A stretch of 64,000 nucleotides of DNA from Triops longicaudatus. Its lineage: Eukaryota; Arthropoda; Branchiopoda; Notostraca; Triopsidae. The notes under the pieces were generated by a model that saw nothing but the letters and a program-made list of their open reading frames with translations, had not been told where the DNA came from and ran no database searches. Position numbers and translations under genes: made by a program. This document shows positions 23,676 to 37,601 of this stretch, one piece after another; the stretch's first letter is position 1, and every line of letters begins with the position of its first letter. The stretch lies in contig JAGQDJ010000088.1 of assembly GCA_022885665.1 (NCBI GenBank), positions 162,715 through 226,714 on the forward strand, in the 5' to 3' direction.

Positions 23676-26600
23676 ATACGGAGTTGTAAACTAGATTACA
23701 TGTATTATCAGTTTATTGCATGTTTGCTACTTCAAAAATCGCAAATTAAACCAAAAAAATAATAAAACCCACCACAAAGGAAATAGATGGTGTTGCACTA
23801 CTGTCACGTGTCAACTTTACTGCAAAATGGCGCATTTTCCTCTTGTTAAATGCATTATTTTGCAAAAATTGACGTTAAATATTACAAACAATTAAACGTA
23901 TTTCAAGCTAGTAATAAAGTGTTCATTGTTTTTCGTATGAAACTTCAGTAAAAGCCTTCGGGCAAAAATTCGATCGTCAGTCGCATTCATGAAATAAAAA
24001 TGCTCAAAAACTGGGAAGAAATATTTGGAATGCCTGTATTTGAGTACAGGAAAGATTGCCTTTGCTCTGGGAATATTGCTTGCCATCTGCAAACAATAAC
24101 TGTACCTTTTTTGGGTATAAGCAAGAAAGGACCGAAGCTACGACATTCCTGGCCTGTGGAAGCGCAAGATTCGCATATTTGTAAGGACAAAAAATGGGCC
24201 CAGAAAATACCTAACAAAAAATAATATGAGAGTATCGAGGCTTCGGTGTTCTCTCGGTTACAATTTATGGGCTGGTAGGTCGTTCATAACGAGGCTAAAG
24301 GCCACGTCCAATCATAGCGATGCGCTTTTCTACCCAAACTGCGAGATTATTTCACGAAGGAGACCCACAGCGGCCATGATGGATGGACTCTTTCTAAAAG
24401 CGGGTGGGGGTTGCGCCCTCTATTTCCTAATAATATCAGTCAAATCCAATTCTCCTACTCCCACCAATTCTCACACCCCCTTTACACCTCTTCCACCCAC
24501 TTATATTACATTTCACCCCTTAACCGTCCATTTCCCCATCCTAAAAAATAAAAGAAAAAAAATCTACCGAAAACTCTTTTCATGTATTTCTTTCCTACTT
24601 TCACTCGCTTTTCATACATTTCGCTTCACTGGAAACAGACATGTAAGAACAAACGGTAGATGATACAAGAGCCACCCCTTTTAAAAGGAGGGTTTTGCTG
24701 TGTTTGCATTAGACGGAAGAGAGAAAGTTATTGAACACGGTTCAGGAGTCGTGTCCAGTTCAAAGAGCAATGTTTCAGCTTCTTTTACCAACGCTAATGC
24801 TACCACCCCCCTTACCACCACCCCCTAAGGGGTAAAAGGGTGGTTTCTTGTACTCAATTTTGTTTAGTCTTTCATCGTTAGAGAAACAAGTCCGAAAGTA
24901 CAGCAACTTTACCATAAAAGTAAACATTGCCCCAACTTCTCATGAAACTTCTCACCCCCCCCCCCCCCCACTCCCACCCCCGAGTTTACAAAGTGGTCAA
25001 TCGATAATTGAGTTTGAAAACCAAAAGCTCTTATCTCTCGGACCCCACAAATGCCCCAACTCATTGGCTGAGTAATATTTCAAGCTTCCGAGGGTAGGGG
25101 GGTGAGGGTGGGAAGGGGAGAAGGTATTTGGAGCTTGTGATAATGGAGTAGAGAAGTTAAATGCCTCATATTGGAAATGTTTTGGGGGTCTTAAAATCTC
25201 AGGAGAAAATGGGGTAGGGAAAAAGATCTTTAGAAAGGATTAAAGAGGGGTGAATGGGGGTGAGAGGGTGGAAAACAACAAGAGTGAAGAAGCAGGATCA
25301 CCTAAGCCGGCGTTTTCGTCTTAGAGGCGATTTTTTAACGGTCTCCGGGAGCTGAGGAGACAAAATGGCGGCTTCGGAGATGAGAGGGTGTTGCTAGGGC
25401 CACCAAGTGAATGGCATGGCATTAGTTAATGGCAGGAACGGTTCCTGGCACCGCTCATTTGTCAAGCAACCGGGAAAAAAGGCCGAGAATGTAAATGCTC
25501 CCTGCCAGCCATTTTTAGCGTCTAACAACTAAAAAGCTTTGAATTGCGTCTTGGTGGTTTATACCCATATAACTTGCTTTTCGCCGCTGATAAAGGCAAC
25601 TGCCGGTACTTTGACTCGTACTGACTACTAAGGTAGGGGGAATTATGGCTCGTACTCATAACAAGCGAGTTTTTATCCGAAAAATGTGGCCAAGACCATT
25701 TTTATTCCTGACTTAAGCTCACACACGGACTTAATGGGAATGGATATTTATGTAACCAGAAGGATTGGCTTTTGCCAATGGCACTGGCGTGTGTGGGGCC
25801 AAGTTTTACAAGATAATTTGGGACACGCGACGACACGCGATATGAAAATGGCTCACGCACCGATCCTGTTTTTATTATTCTTCATTTTCGAGTTTTCTTT
25901 CAAGTCTCAGGGAGGTCGGTTGGAGCGTTTGGGGGACAATTTATACCTTTTATAGCTGGTGGGAGAAATTCATTGGCGCAGGGCTAACGGCGTGTTTTGG
26001 AGTGTGAATGATTTTTAACGTGTGTTAAGGCATTTTTGGCTAGCTAGTAAAGGTTGGGTAGTTTTGCGAAGCTATATGGCGCTTTGTGCTGAACAGGAGT
26101 TGTCTGGGTTGAAAGAATAGGGTGTGTTATGTCGATCTGTGAAAGAACTCGCGTTTTAACAAGGTTTATGGCACTTGCTTTATAGCGTGATGGACAGTTT
26201 GAAGACGCCCGAGACGTCCAGGAAAGTTCTAAAGAAGTTTGCGGCGTTTTAGGAATAATATCAAAGCTTATTTCCTAACGAAGGAAAAAGGTTTTTGGGT
26301 GAAGAAACTTCTCAAGTTTTTCTTTGAGACAAGATTTCTTTGACGGTTTTGAGCAAGTGCAGAATTTATATTTCACGGCTTTTGTGGGCGGAACGAGGGA
26401 ACACTAGCGACACGTAGCGGAGCAAAGCCACGCGTAGAACGCTCCTTGTTGTTGACATCAAATCAAGCGACTAAAAGTGCCAATTACTCTTGAAGTGACG
26501 CAGAATTAGTGCTCATGATTACGTATTTATGTCCTATAAGTCATGTATCAACAATGAATTTGAGTTTTCGTCGGTATGTCTAGCCCAAGCCGCAGGTTAC

Positions 26601-29200
26601 GCGATTTTTACCCTGGATGCATTGTATATGGCAAACAACTACGTAAATAAAAGTGTACACTTGTGACTCTTACTAAATCTATCTTTTGGTTTTATAGGAA
26701 ATGAAATACAACCACTGAGTTTATTTATTTGTTCAAGATACGCTGAATAATGCCGATTTAGTCCAACATTTTCAATCAGGTGATTTTGTTACATAATTAA
26801 GCGCGTACTTGACCTTTACTTCAACCTTGGCAATGGCTTAATTGGATTGTTGAAACCCTTTCCACGTAACGAAGCAAATTAAGAGAAAGAAGGCCAAATT
26901 GACTCTTGGCACATTCTTTTCTCATCTGCCGAGACGCTTTTCCCGAGAAGAAAACCGATTTAATTTTAAGGTCTTTTAAAAGGTTGCTCTAGCAACGTGG
27001 AGAGTTCTCCTATTCCGAAAATAAAAGAAAGATAAAGCCCGAATTTGTTCAATTCAACCCTTATTATTTATTCTGCAAGCCTTCCGTTTCATCTCCACGA
27101 AAGAAATACACCTATCCCCCAAATTGATCACTTTCATTCCTTCTCTTCTTGCCGGCTTCAAAGGAAAACTCTTCAAAGGAAGTCTCAGGATTTCATTTCG
27201 TTTCGTTATCTCTTTCTCTTCGTTAATAACGTTAACGAGAGAACTTTTTTCATTTCTTTCTTTCCTACCAGTAGAAAATCACTCGTAAGTAGTCTCTTCC
27301 TTTCTCAAGATGCAAATCGGTGCCCGAACTCCGTATTCCGCGCTCATTGCTGGCAAAACTAAGCAGTTCACCGAATTGATTAGTAATTAACAATAAACGC
27401 CACTAACAATTACGTAGAAATTTAGCAAATTGTCAGTCCTGTTTTTATATAATTTAATAATTGTAATAATTTAATATTTGTAACATTTTTTTAGAGTTGT
27501 TTTTCATCTATTTAATTTTTTTTTAATTTTCGTGTTGGTTCAGCGAGGGCTGAACTGACTATTTGTCACTAATATAAGTGAGCAACAATGAAAGCACATA
27601 CGTTAATTAAAATAGACAATTGAGTTTTTAAAAAATTTCTGATTAAATGAATGACAACGAGTTGTAGATTCGTTGACAAGAGACTTTAAGGAATTGCAAA
27701 TGGCGAGGCATAAGAGGCGTGACAATGCTCAAGTGGCAAGCCCCTCCCACCTTTTAACCCCGCCAGTACCGGGTCAGCTTTCACGCCTCTTTTCACCGTC
27801 GAAACTCTTTACTCCGAAAAGCTTTTAATGGACGTTCCTTGTCGATTGTCTACCGTTTTTTGTCTCTGGACTTTTCTCTTGCTCTCTGTGATCTTTTTCT
27901 TTCTTAGCTTTTATTGCATTCTAAATAGCACACAGATTTTTGTGTTCGATTATTGGGACTCGCGTGCAACGCAAATCAGGCCTATTGCTCGAAGGAGTAA
28001 ACGAAAAAAAAAAAACACAGAAATCATGGATCTCCAGGGGGGGGGGGACAAAAGAAAAGAAGGAATCCTAGTACTGGGAAAACGATCAACTGTTTTTTCT
28101 TTATTTATTTATAGTGCTTCTGCATGCTTTTCTTAGTTTTCCTTTTCTCGTTTGGAAGCCTTGTGTTCTATCAAACGAAACGAAAGGAAACGAAATGGTT
28201 GCTCCGTGTGGTTCTTTTTGCCTTATTTTCCTTTCAGTTATCAAGGAGGAAAAAAATCAGAAAAGGACTTTTAGATATGCGTGTTTCTTGAGCAAGGACG
28301 GTTTCTTCCAGATTCTTGTTTTCCCATAGTGCTTTTCCCTGTGCACCCGACATTTCTTTTAAGTTTTTAGTTGCGACTTAATGTAGCTTGGAGTATAAAA
28401 AAGCAGCAGAAGACAAAAGGGACGCGGGTTTCTTAATGTAAATGCATAATATGTTTGGATTTCGATGTTATTTAGAACTCCTGACTTTGTTTTGTCTCGT
28501 GTTCCCAGATCTATTGTTTTTCGGGATTTTTTTGGACATTTTTTTACAGTGCTCGCGAATGAAAGTAAGCAAAAAGATGGTAAAATGGAGAAAGATGGAG
28601 ACATAGAAACTGTTTCTAATTCCTTTTTGCCGTAAAGAAAGGGGATGAGTTTTGTTTAATCCACAAGCTTAACCTGGATTTGCCCGCACGTGCCTCTTCC
28701 CTGAATTTCGAGATGATAATAAGATTTTAATAAGATAAGCAAAAAAAAAAAGAGGGACTACTCTTTGTTTTGTGTTTGGACTGTATTCAAATCTTGGAAA
28801 GGAGGCTCTGTTGTTACAAACTTGGCAGTGCAGATCAGCGTAGTGAGGAAAACAGCTTGCGAAACTTGTTAAGAACCTTTAATATACATCTTCCAAAAGA
28901 CTGTCTTTATGTCGCTATATGCCTAGTTTCGTATAAAGTGTTCTGTGTGTTCTGTACTAATTAAAAAAGAAAATTTTCTCCTGCATTTTGTAACTATGCA
29001 CAGAAAAATATGCCTGTAAAATTCTACGTAACAATTTATTATGTAAACATATTTTCCAAAGCCGTGAATAAAAGGAGAACTGAAGAAATTTGGCCTGTTT
29101 TAAATAATATCTATCATAGTAATGCTTCATTTTGTTTTGTATTACTTTTTACTTATTTATTTATTTTTAAATTACCGCACAGGTAAGAAACATGCTGGAG
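23676..29200. other. Gene-poor stretch
   Basis: No supported gene. It holds CACGTGTCAA at 23805-23814, a C15 run at 24955-24969 and several pyrimidine-rich stretches. An ATGGCGGC at about 25373 sits in a GC-richer patch and resembles a YY1 site or a start, but the frame closes after ten codons without a good donor. Confidence 0.5.
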
Positions 29201-29204
29201 CTTT

Positions 29205-29265
29205 GTATATACAAATGTATTTAGAATATCACAATTTGTGTTAAACATGTACAGTGTTCGCCTTA
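29205..29265 (+). repeat. Dispersed repeat, copy A (matches 62705-62758)
   Basis: Shares the core 'ctttgtatatacaaa', then 'gtattta', 'tcac' and 'acatgtaca' in the same order and spacing as a segment near 62.7 kb. A diverged member of an unclassified dispersed repeat; the ends are not defined. Confidence 0.55.
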
Positions 29266-29334
29266 TTTACTATGTATAACTTTTATTAAATTTTATAAGT
29301 AGAAAGAAAGACAAATCTCGTAGTGAGTTTGGCG

Positions 29335-29482
29335 CGATTTTTTATTTATTATTTTATTTATTTTTATTATTTCATTTTTTATTATTTTATTACTGATTAT
29401 TTCGTTTATTATTTTATTTATTTTATTTTTTATTTATTTTATTATTGTATTATTTATTTTTATTTTCATTATTTTATTTATT
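29335..29482. repeat. ATTT-type microsatellite
   Basis: About 150 bases made of imperfect ATTT/ATTATTTT units, interrupted near 29390-29405 by other sequence. Confidence 0.9.
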
Positions 29483-32400
29483 CAAGCTCTCGGAAATCTT
29501 AGTTACCCGAAGTGTGAAACAGAAATGTTTAAAAACTGTCTTAAACAGCTTATTTAGCCTGGTTAAGCATCACTTCACTACTACTGTATTGCTCATGGAC
29601 GTGTGATCTCAGCACATTTGCTGGATTACGTCTTTTCGGGTACGCTTTCGTATCCTTTATGGGTATATTTTTTTTTTTTTTTTTTTTGGGGGGGGGGAAG
29701 TTTCTGGATGGGATTCGATACGTTCTGCAGAGCTTAGGGCTTTATACTTATACACCTAGATGGTAATTCGCCGTGACACTCGCCGAGTACACAAATGGCA
29801 TCATTCCGTGGCTCTTTTTTACGTTAGGAAGAGGGGATAAAGATATAAAATTGCTACGGGTGAATAACTGTGGTGATCGGAGGGTGTAAGGAAGAGAAAG
29901 CAATGGCTGTAATACGTGGTATCTTAAAAAGGTGAGTCACGTTTTTTTATGTCAAGTTGTTCATCAAGCCGACTTGCAGAGGCTTTAAGGCTGCAATGAG
30001 AACCATTTCCAGACGGAATTGGCTGGGTTTTACGGAAGCTAGGAACTAGGAAAGAAACAAAAACTATGCCTTTTGTTCTCATTCCTTTTTCTAGTTGCTT
30101 TGGGGGGTTAGGAAACAAATACGCAATAGTTTAGGGACGTATACTTAACCTTAAGCATTACTAAAAAAAAAAAGGCGAGCTTAGATCGTCTTCCAACCAA
30201 CAGCGCCACATTCTTTTGTACGCAAACCAGTTATACACGTTTAGACGCAGAGTTGGAGAGACGCAGGCTTGAGTAAAGAGTAAGGGATAAGCAAAGAAAA
30301 AAAGAAACAGTAGAAAAGCTCATTAGAAAAAAATGGTAGCGATCACCAAGGCATTAAATGGGAAGTTGGGTGGGCGACAGCGCTAGTGGCGCCATAAACG
30401 GAATTGTCTGTCTCTTTCTTGGACGCTTCCTTAACGGGCACCATGATTCTCATTTCCCCGCAGCCGTAGTAATAGAACCAACCGATGAAGTTGTCTTCTG
30501 TGCATCCCCTCCCGCGAGACCTTTTTTTAAAGGATTTTTGCCCGCTTGAAAGCAGGAACCGCTACAGGCGCGACGCCTCGCGAGCGCGTCCCCTCACCAC
30601 GTGGCATTCTTCACTACCTGAATGCTTATGTTTTATTTGTTTTACTCAGTGTGTTTTTCTTGCAATAACCCATCATTTTGTAACGTAATCTCAATGATTC
30701 ATACGTCTTAACCTGAACTACAGTAAGAACACATAACAAAAGAAATAAAGATAAATAAGTGAATATGATTAACAGCGTTTGAAAAACTCGTGGCATTTCG
30801 AAAAGTCCCTGTTTGCTCGCGTTTAAGGAAATTGGTTAGATAAGGAAGACAAGTTCTATAAGAATGATACACAATGAAAGAAAAGGGGGGAGAAAGGGAA
30901 AAAAACAGCGTCGTTTCATACATAAACTCATTGACGTCTGACCGTCTTGATTGCATTCACGACTCCTAAGAGTCCAATTGCAAGCGCTGTCTTCATTTTG
31001 AAAGACACGACTATCGCTGCTCTTCCTCCCTCCCCAGATTGCTTTTTTCACCCTCCACCCCCCTTGCCCTTACGAAGCATTCCACGTTGAAGCGCCACAA
31101 AACGCGGGAAGATTTCTTTCTTTGTTTTTATCTTCATTGTCATGTGGCTTTGGCTGTCGGAAGTCTCAAGTTTGCCCCTGCATTCTACAATCTCCAACCA
31201 GGGGGGTTGGTATGGGGTTAAGAAGCTAAAAGAGATTGGGACGCCCGAGAAGTAGGAGATATAGAAAAGAAAAGGGGGAAAAAAGCCAGGCAAAGGGGAT
31301 AAAAACAGGAGAAAAAGCCTTAGTGCTACTGTCTTAATGTCCCAAGGAGACAATTCAAACAAACAACTGGATAGCGGCAACCCAAAGGTTGGCAAAGGTT
31401 ACAACCAGATTGCTTGTGGGTGGGGTATAACTAACCCCTTTTACCCCTCCCCCTTTTTCTTTACCCCCACGCAGCTTGAAAGAAAAGAAAAAAACGTAAA
31501 GGGAGAAAACAATGTATTCTCTACACACGAACCCCCACTTTGAAGCATTTTTTCCTCAACCGCCCCCCCCCCCCTCCTATCACGGATTCCTCCTTTTTAA
31601 TTAAAACGTTTCCCCGGACTTCCATATAACGATGCCAATCAAAGACTCGTTGAGTTTTATTCAATTTTTATTTTTTATTTAATTTCTAGAAGGAAGAATT
31701 TTAAAAAGCCTGAAATGATTTGTTTAAAACTTTTGTTTCTAAGCTCAAGATGGAGAACGTCATTGGGCTTAAGGATTGAAAAACTTTGGGAATTGAGTAA
31801 GAAATAAGTGGCTGAAGTTATTGACGAGGGTGAATGGGGGAGAAATGAAAAAATAATGGCATGAAAAATAGGTTGTTTGTTCGGTTTTAATCCGGAAGAA
31901 GTTCCTAGGAGAAGCGTTTCTAGGGAGCTTTGGAAAAATGGGACAAGATGGCTTTAATTTAATCCTTGACTGATCTGCCATAATTAGCCTGTTTTTCTTT
32001 AGATGGTAAAAGGGATATTTTCCCCGTTTGTTACCCTGTTAGCCCCTTGTTAAGAAACGTGCTTGTAGAGTCGTTTCTCCTGCTTCTTCATTTTCTTAGA
32101 GTATTAATTTGCTGGCAGGCTTTGCTTTCAGCAAAAAAAATGGAAAATTAGGGAAGTTTTCGTTTCAGGATTTCTTTCAGCGGCAGTAATTGGGAGCTGA
32201 AGAAAATGGACAGCTCGTTTCGGTGCTCTTTTTCTGAAACAGAGAAGGTTTTGTTTAGTTCTCTGGAGGAAAAATTAATACGCCCACTATGAGAAACTCA
32301 TCTTCCGCCATTATGCTCTAATTAGGCATGTTCTTAAATAAATGTAAAAAGGAAGGATTGAAGGGAAACGAAATTCAAGTGTTAGTTTCGAATTCAATTA

Positions 32401-34596
32401 AAAAATTCTAGGAGTTACTAAATAGTTTTTGAATGGGTTAACATTCATTTAGTATGAATTTGCTAGCTACATATTGCGTTAATTAACTCTGTTAAGCCTT
32501 ACAAGATTAAAATGTTTTTAGTCGAAAAAAAGTCTAATAAAGTGCGTTTTTAATAAGATTCAGAAAGTAACAATTATTGAAACTATACCATGTGTAATAT
32601 CATACATTTTTTTGCAAGATTATGTACTAATAATATGTAATAAATTCTTATCTATCTGCTAATATAACATATCAGCATATATAATGGATATATAGTGCTT
32701 TAAAATGCATCTTCAGTACAAGCCTGCAGTGAGCAAATGGGCACGCTAGTGTGTATAATAATCCTATGTGTTGCGTCACGGTCGAACATTGCTTTATCGA
32801 TTATACGTAGCAGTACACATAAATACTGTTCTTAAGTGCATGAAAAGGCATCCACACAGTCGATTTCAGAGTTTAATTGCGTCACATCATAGAGATAATG
32901 TATTTTTGCTAGTTTCTCTTAAACAAAAATATTATTTTAATTTAATATAATACATAAATAATATTACGTATTTACGAATCATGTACTTTACTGTAAATTG
33001 TTTCTTGTTTCCCCAGATTTTCTAATTTAAAATCGGTTGTGAGCTAATACTCGTTGCCATTCCTCACATGTTTGAATTTGATTCTTAAAAAAATTTGAGT
33101 CTCCCCCGAATTATTTCCTAGAATTCCTAATATTTTTATTTCCTTTATATTTATTTCCTAATTATTTTTAATATATTTCCTAATTATTTTTGGTTACTAG
33201 AAAACAACGTTTTGGCTAATTACACTAATTATACTTACTCTGTTATCTATTCATTCAATTTTTTTATTTCTTCTTTAAGAACTTCCTTGAGTTACTGGAT
33301 CTTGTCCTCATTAGAAACCTCCCGAAACAGAAAATAACGCATTAACCCGAAAGAAACGCGAACGCGAGTTGGAAGACGCCGTAATTGGCGTAAGAGCAAA
33401 TGAAAAGTCTTCCGAGAACGCCCCAGCTTCCTGCGCTACTCATTGGGTGAAACTTCTAATCCCATGAGGCTCAATTAACGGAAGAAACGCAGCGCACCAG
33501 AAAAAGGCCCAAAGAAAACAAGGCCAAGGAGTATGAGCCCGAAAACTCGTTAGGAAAAGAACAGCAGCCCGAGCGAGTAGTCATTTGCTCGGCGCAATAG
33601 GACACCCTCCCCCCCACCCGTGCAGTTTGCCTTTGCTCCCGCTTTCTTGATTGCTTTCCTCTTCTTGTCTTCCTCATAAGGAGAACCAAATGTCTCTCCC
33701 ACCCCAATCCACCCCCACAAAAAAAACTCCAGCTATTACGCTCCCCACCATGGGAGATGCAATAATTCCCGGCTCTTCTCCCTCTCCGCTCTGTAATTGT
33801 TAACCCCCTCCTCACGCATGCTTGCTAAGATGCTCTCATAGCACATGAGCTCCGAGCCACGCTACAGGGAGAAGTACCAACAAGGGGCGAAAAGGGTTGA
33901 GTTCTTATTTGCCCTATAGACAATTTAACCCTTTGAGTCCCCAATAGGGATAAAGGGTTAATCACGCAGATTCCCGGGCGTTAGGGTATATAGTAAGGTA
34001 ACGTACCCGTTCCTATTGGGGGGTAAGGGCCAAAGGGGGCGGAGTTGGTTAACCCTTGCTCACATGCGTGTCAGAAGGGGTAGACGTCTGTCAAAAACCG
34101 CGCTCATTTGCATACATCTTTCCAAAAAAAAGGTAAAAAAATGCTTTTCATCCCACCCTCTGGGGTGTCACGGGCCATACATGAGCCCAGGAACACTCGG
34201 TAGGAAACGTGAAGGGAGAATGGGGCAAACGGGGGTTGGTTTGGATACAGAAAGGGGGAACTGAGTTCTGCGGAAGCGAGGGAAGGATTGGATAGTAATT
34301 TTTATAGCTGGACGCTGTAAAAACAGCGAATCTCGGGACAGGGAATTGGACGATCCACCCTCACCCCCCGGTAAGGAGTAGTTATTTTTTTGGTTAGCTG
34401 GCGAGCTTTAATTTCTGCTCTTTTTTTCTGGGATTTTGTAGGAAAGAAGCGTTGTGGGACTTCTGTTCATTGTTGCACGCTAAAGTTCCATTGACTTTCG
34501 GATTTATTTATTTTTTATTTTAATCAAGGTTTGGACTTGAAGTTTTTGAAGGATTTTTGGCTTATTTAGAAGGCTTTAAAAGGTTTATTATGGATA
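29483..34596. other. Gene-poor stretch with homopolymers
   Basis: No supported gene. T20 directly followed by G10 at 29668-29697 is the most notable tract. A CGCTAGTGGCGCC variant of the recurring motif is at 30381-30393. Frames at 30.7-31.4 and 33.5-33.8 kb overlap one another and are not convincing. Confidence 0.5.
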
Positions 34597-34767
34597 CGGT
34601 AAAATTTCGTTATAACGAATAATTTCATTACCGCGTTTCGGCTATAGTGTACTCATTGAAGCTGCCGAAGTACGCACATGTGGAGATGTAAGTCTAGCAT
34701 AGCGAACTTCGGATATGTTGAGAGTTTTCTTTGTTGCCGGTGAGTTTGTTATAACGAGATTCTTCTG
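34597..34767. mobile_element. TA-flanked MITE, pogo/Tc1-mariner type
   Basis: A 171-bp element with terminal inverted repeats of about 22 bases built around TTCGTTATAAC at the left and GTTATAACGAGA at the right. The reverse of the right end starts TACAGAAGAATCTCG, which resembles the left start TACGGTAAAATTTCG. It is flanked by TA on each side (34595-34596 and 34768-34769), as expected for this superfamily. It has no coding capacity. Confidence 0.68.
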
Positions 34768-35239
34768 TAGATACGTAGCGATGCACTTACTTAACAAGCT
34801 TATTTAAAATTAGTAGAAATATATTAAATTTCAAGAAATCGCTTTCTGAGTGAAAGGCAATTCTACTATATTTCATACACAATAGTTATTTATGAAATGT
34901 AATTTTAAATTTCGCGGCTTTTTATATTGTAAGCGACTGATTCAAACCCTTTAACACATAATCCATGATAATCAGCCTCAAGAGGTTCAGTAGACTTCTG
35001 TGGTTTGCTAGTAAACTTTTTTTTTTCACAGTGCACTACATTTATAAGAACACAGAAATGAGAAATTTTCCATTTTGGTACAATTTTGGTACATATCTTC
35101 AATTTGGTACATATCGATACTACAAAGTTATAATAAACTACGATTAACTGTGCTTTTAACTAAAAGAAAGCAATAAGTGCAATAAATGGGAATAATGACA
35201 ACATATGCTGCACATTTGGTTGAAGAAGAAAAATTTAAC

Positions 35240-35400
35240 AAAACTTCGTTATAACGGGAGACAAAATACTATTGATTGTGTCCGACGTTCACTTTATTTT
35301 TACGCTTTTTTGCAAATTTTCATTATTTGGAACCTTAGGACTCGCTTCAAATGACGAACAGTTCGTTATAAAAGTGTTCACTACTGAGAGATCCTATTGC
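35240..35400. repeat. Second, more degraded TATAACGAA-type repeat
   Basis: A left word 'cttcgttataacggg' near 35243-35257 and a right word 'cagttcgttataaaag' near 35360-35375 belong to the same vocabulary as the MITE at 34.6 kb. The ends are too eroded to place. Confidence 0.4.
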
Positions 35401-37321
35401 AAATAAGGCTTTACCCAGGAGGAGCTAGAGGATTGACCCACCCCCTTAAAAAAAAGTCTTTTATAGTGCTGTAAATATGCACAAATAGCGTCAGACATTT
35501 ACAGCGTCGGAGTTAAGACTTCGTATATAATGGACAGCGTTTAGATACCATAGGGGCATCATTTCTGCGATATATACTGTATTCTAAAAGTAATTTATCT
35601 TAGTAGTCGATTAGAAGAATATTCGTAAAAAATTGCAAATTTTCGTTGTTGGAAACCGATTTTGTAATTTTTATTATTTATTTATTTATTATATTTTTAG
35701 AAATATTTGATTAACTGACTTTCGGATCTCTCACAAACTTGCCAAAAAAATCTGTTATCAAAGCGAGCATATTTCTGTTTTGATTTACCTGATTGTTACC
35801 AAGAAATAAAAAATGGAGATAGCGTGTTTTCATAATTTAAGCCAGTAATGGATTGCATGTTGTATCAATGCTGACGTTTTATGAGGCAAAATTACTGCAC
35901 CGCTTTTTTTCCACGTAAACTAGCTTAATAGCTTGTTATATATAAGCTTAAATGAACGCTCCCGATCCACTTTTTTTCTGTTTACTTTGGCACTATGAGT
36001 ACGTACATGTACTGTCTCTTCTCAGGGCAGGACGTACCAGCTAAATGCCTAACCCCTCTTTTTGGGAGAAAAAAGTTGGCAAACGTTGTACGCCAGTAGT
36101 ATATAATAACTACTCCGAAATTATTATAAGTACTTAAGAGCGTGTTGTATTTGTGGCTGCTTTACCAGTCACAGCGTCGCAGGTACCTGCCAGAGAAAAG
36201 CGACGTGAACTCGTAAATTTTTACCTGCACGAACATTCCCCCAACCAGCTATTAAAAAGTTTGTTTTTTTATCAAACCTTTTTTCCCTAGCAAGGCAACC
36301 TTGTTTTGAACTAATATTGAATACCTAACCCTCTCCACCCTTCGTCCAACCCCGTACTTAAATTGCTCTTCGCTATAGTTTCAGAAGGGCAAATTAGGAT
36401 CGTATTTTCGTTGTTAATAGCCCAGCCACGAGAATAGTATGTGGTTTTAGGTTAGGAAAGCGTTAAAGTTATTGGTTGTTTCCGTTTTTTAGCTCTTGGT
36501 CAAAAAGGGGGTGGGGATGGGGATATGAATCTGCAAACTCTGATAACTAATGTGACCGTTACAAAAGAGCATTATGTGTTTTGAGTGGGTACGACATGGG
36601 AAGAACCATCACTGCGATCCCCATAAGAAGGGAAGAAATATACGCTGTACAATCGCAGCAGAGAGTATACAGTTAAACGTGTGCACGCCAAATTGCGTGT
36701 GTGTTCTCTATCGCCGATACCACCTCCCTCCCTCCCCGCCCTTTTATCGCAGAGAACTTTTTTTCCGATTAGGAAAGGATGAATCTTGTGATATGTAAGG
36801 TGGACAATGTTTTTGTCACGTGGATAGAATCGTATCATGTCCTTGCGTGATCTCGGTATTAACTACTGATTTTTTGAGTAATTTAACGTAGTTTAGATAG
36901 TCCTTACCGTGTAATAGTACACAAAAACTGCAGCGATCATAAAAACGTGGGACAAGTTATACGTTAAATCAATACAGTTTGTCCTAGTTTTTTATGAACA
37001 CATTGCGAAATGCATTGTATATTGGACTTATTGACTGCTGAATCGATTGTACCAAATATGCATAGTTCATGAAGAGTTTTTGATTCAGTGTGTTAACTAC
37101 ATCAAGAGAACCGTACTCGTGTACCAAAATTCAAGTAAAACCCGTGAAGAATTCATTACATTATTTTATGCTTATTTTTGTTTTCATTGCTTTTAAGTCG
37201 GATAAGTCGGTAAAAAACGCATGTACCAATTCTTGATGTTGATTAGATACTATTAAATAATATTAAATACTAACTACAATATTAAGTACTAATATTAATA
37301 TATATAATATTAATATAATAT
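35401..37321. other. Gene-poor stretch
   Basis: Nothing supported. The last 100 bases before the LTR copy are a TAATATTA-rich palindromic tract into which the element inserted. Confidence 0.5.
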
Positions 37322-37601
37322 TGTGGTCAAATTCCGTAGCTGCCCAACAGTGAATCCTAAGATTCATTGTTGGTAAGAATGAAATCCCCTGCACCCAGCC
37401 TGTAATAGTGAGTTCCTTTCTGACCTTCTTTTGAGACGGTTCCGTTTCTTCAACGTGAAGTTTGATTGTTGTAAGCGTGGTGCGAGAGTTAGCACGAGAA
37501 GGAGAGTGTTTTTGTGCGATTTTGTATCGGAGTTCGCTTTGGTGTTGATGTAAATTGGAAGTTACGACTAAACAGAATTTGAAAAGGAGTAGAACGTAAC
37601 A
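37322..37601 (-). mobile_element. Solo-LTR-like repeat, copy 5 (inverted)
   Basis: Same family in the opposite orientation, 280 bp, flanked by a perfect ATAT duplication (37318-37321 and 37602-37605). The hairpin near the element 3' end is intact here, with arms CCAACAGTGAATC and GATTCATTGTTGG. Confidence 0.82.

Noticed and set aside
24226..24663. 145-codon open frame on +
   Set aside because: Runs over pyrimidine-rich DNA giving T/P/F-rich sequence without any domain; no coding-like codon bias.
25373..25406. ATGGCGGCTTCGGAGATG as a gene start
   Set aside because: Frame closes after ten codons and the only donor-like word (AG/GTGTTG) is weak; better read as a possible YY1-like site.
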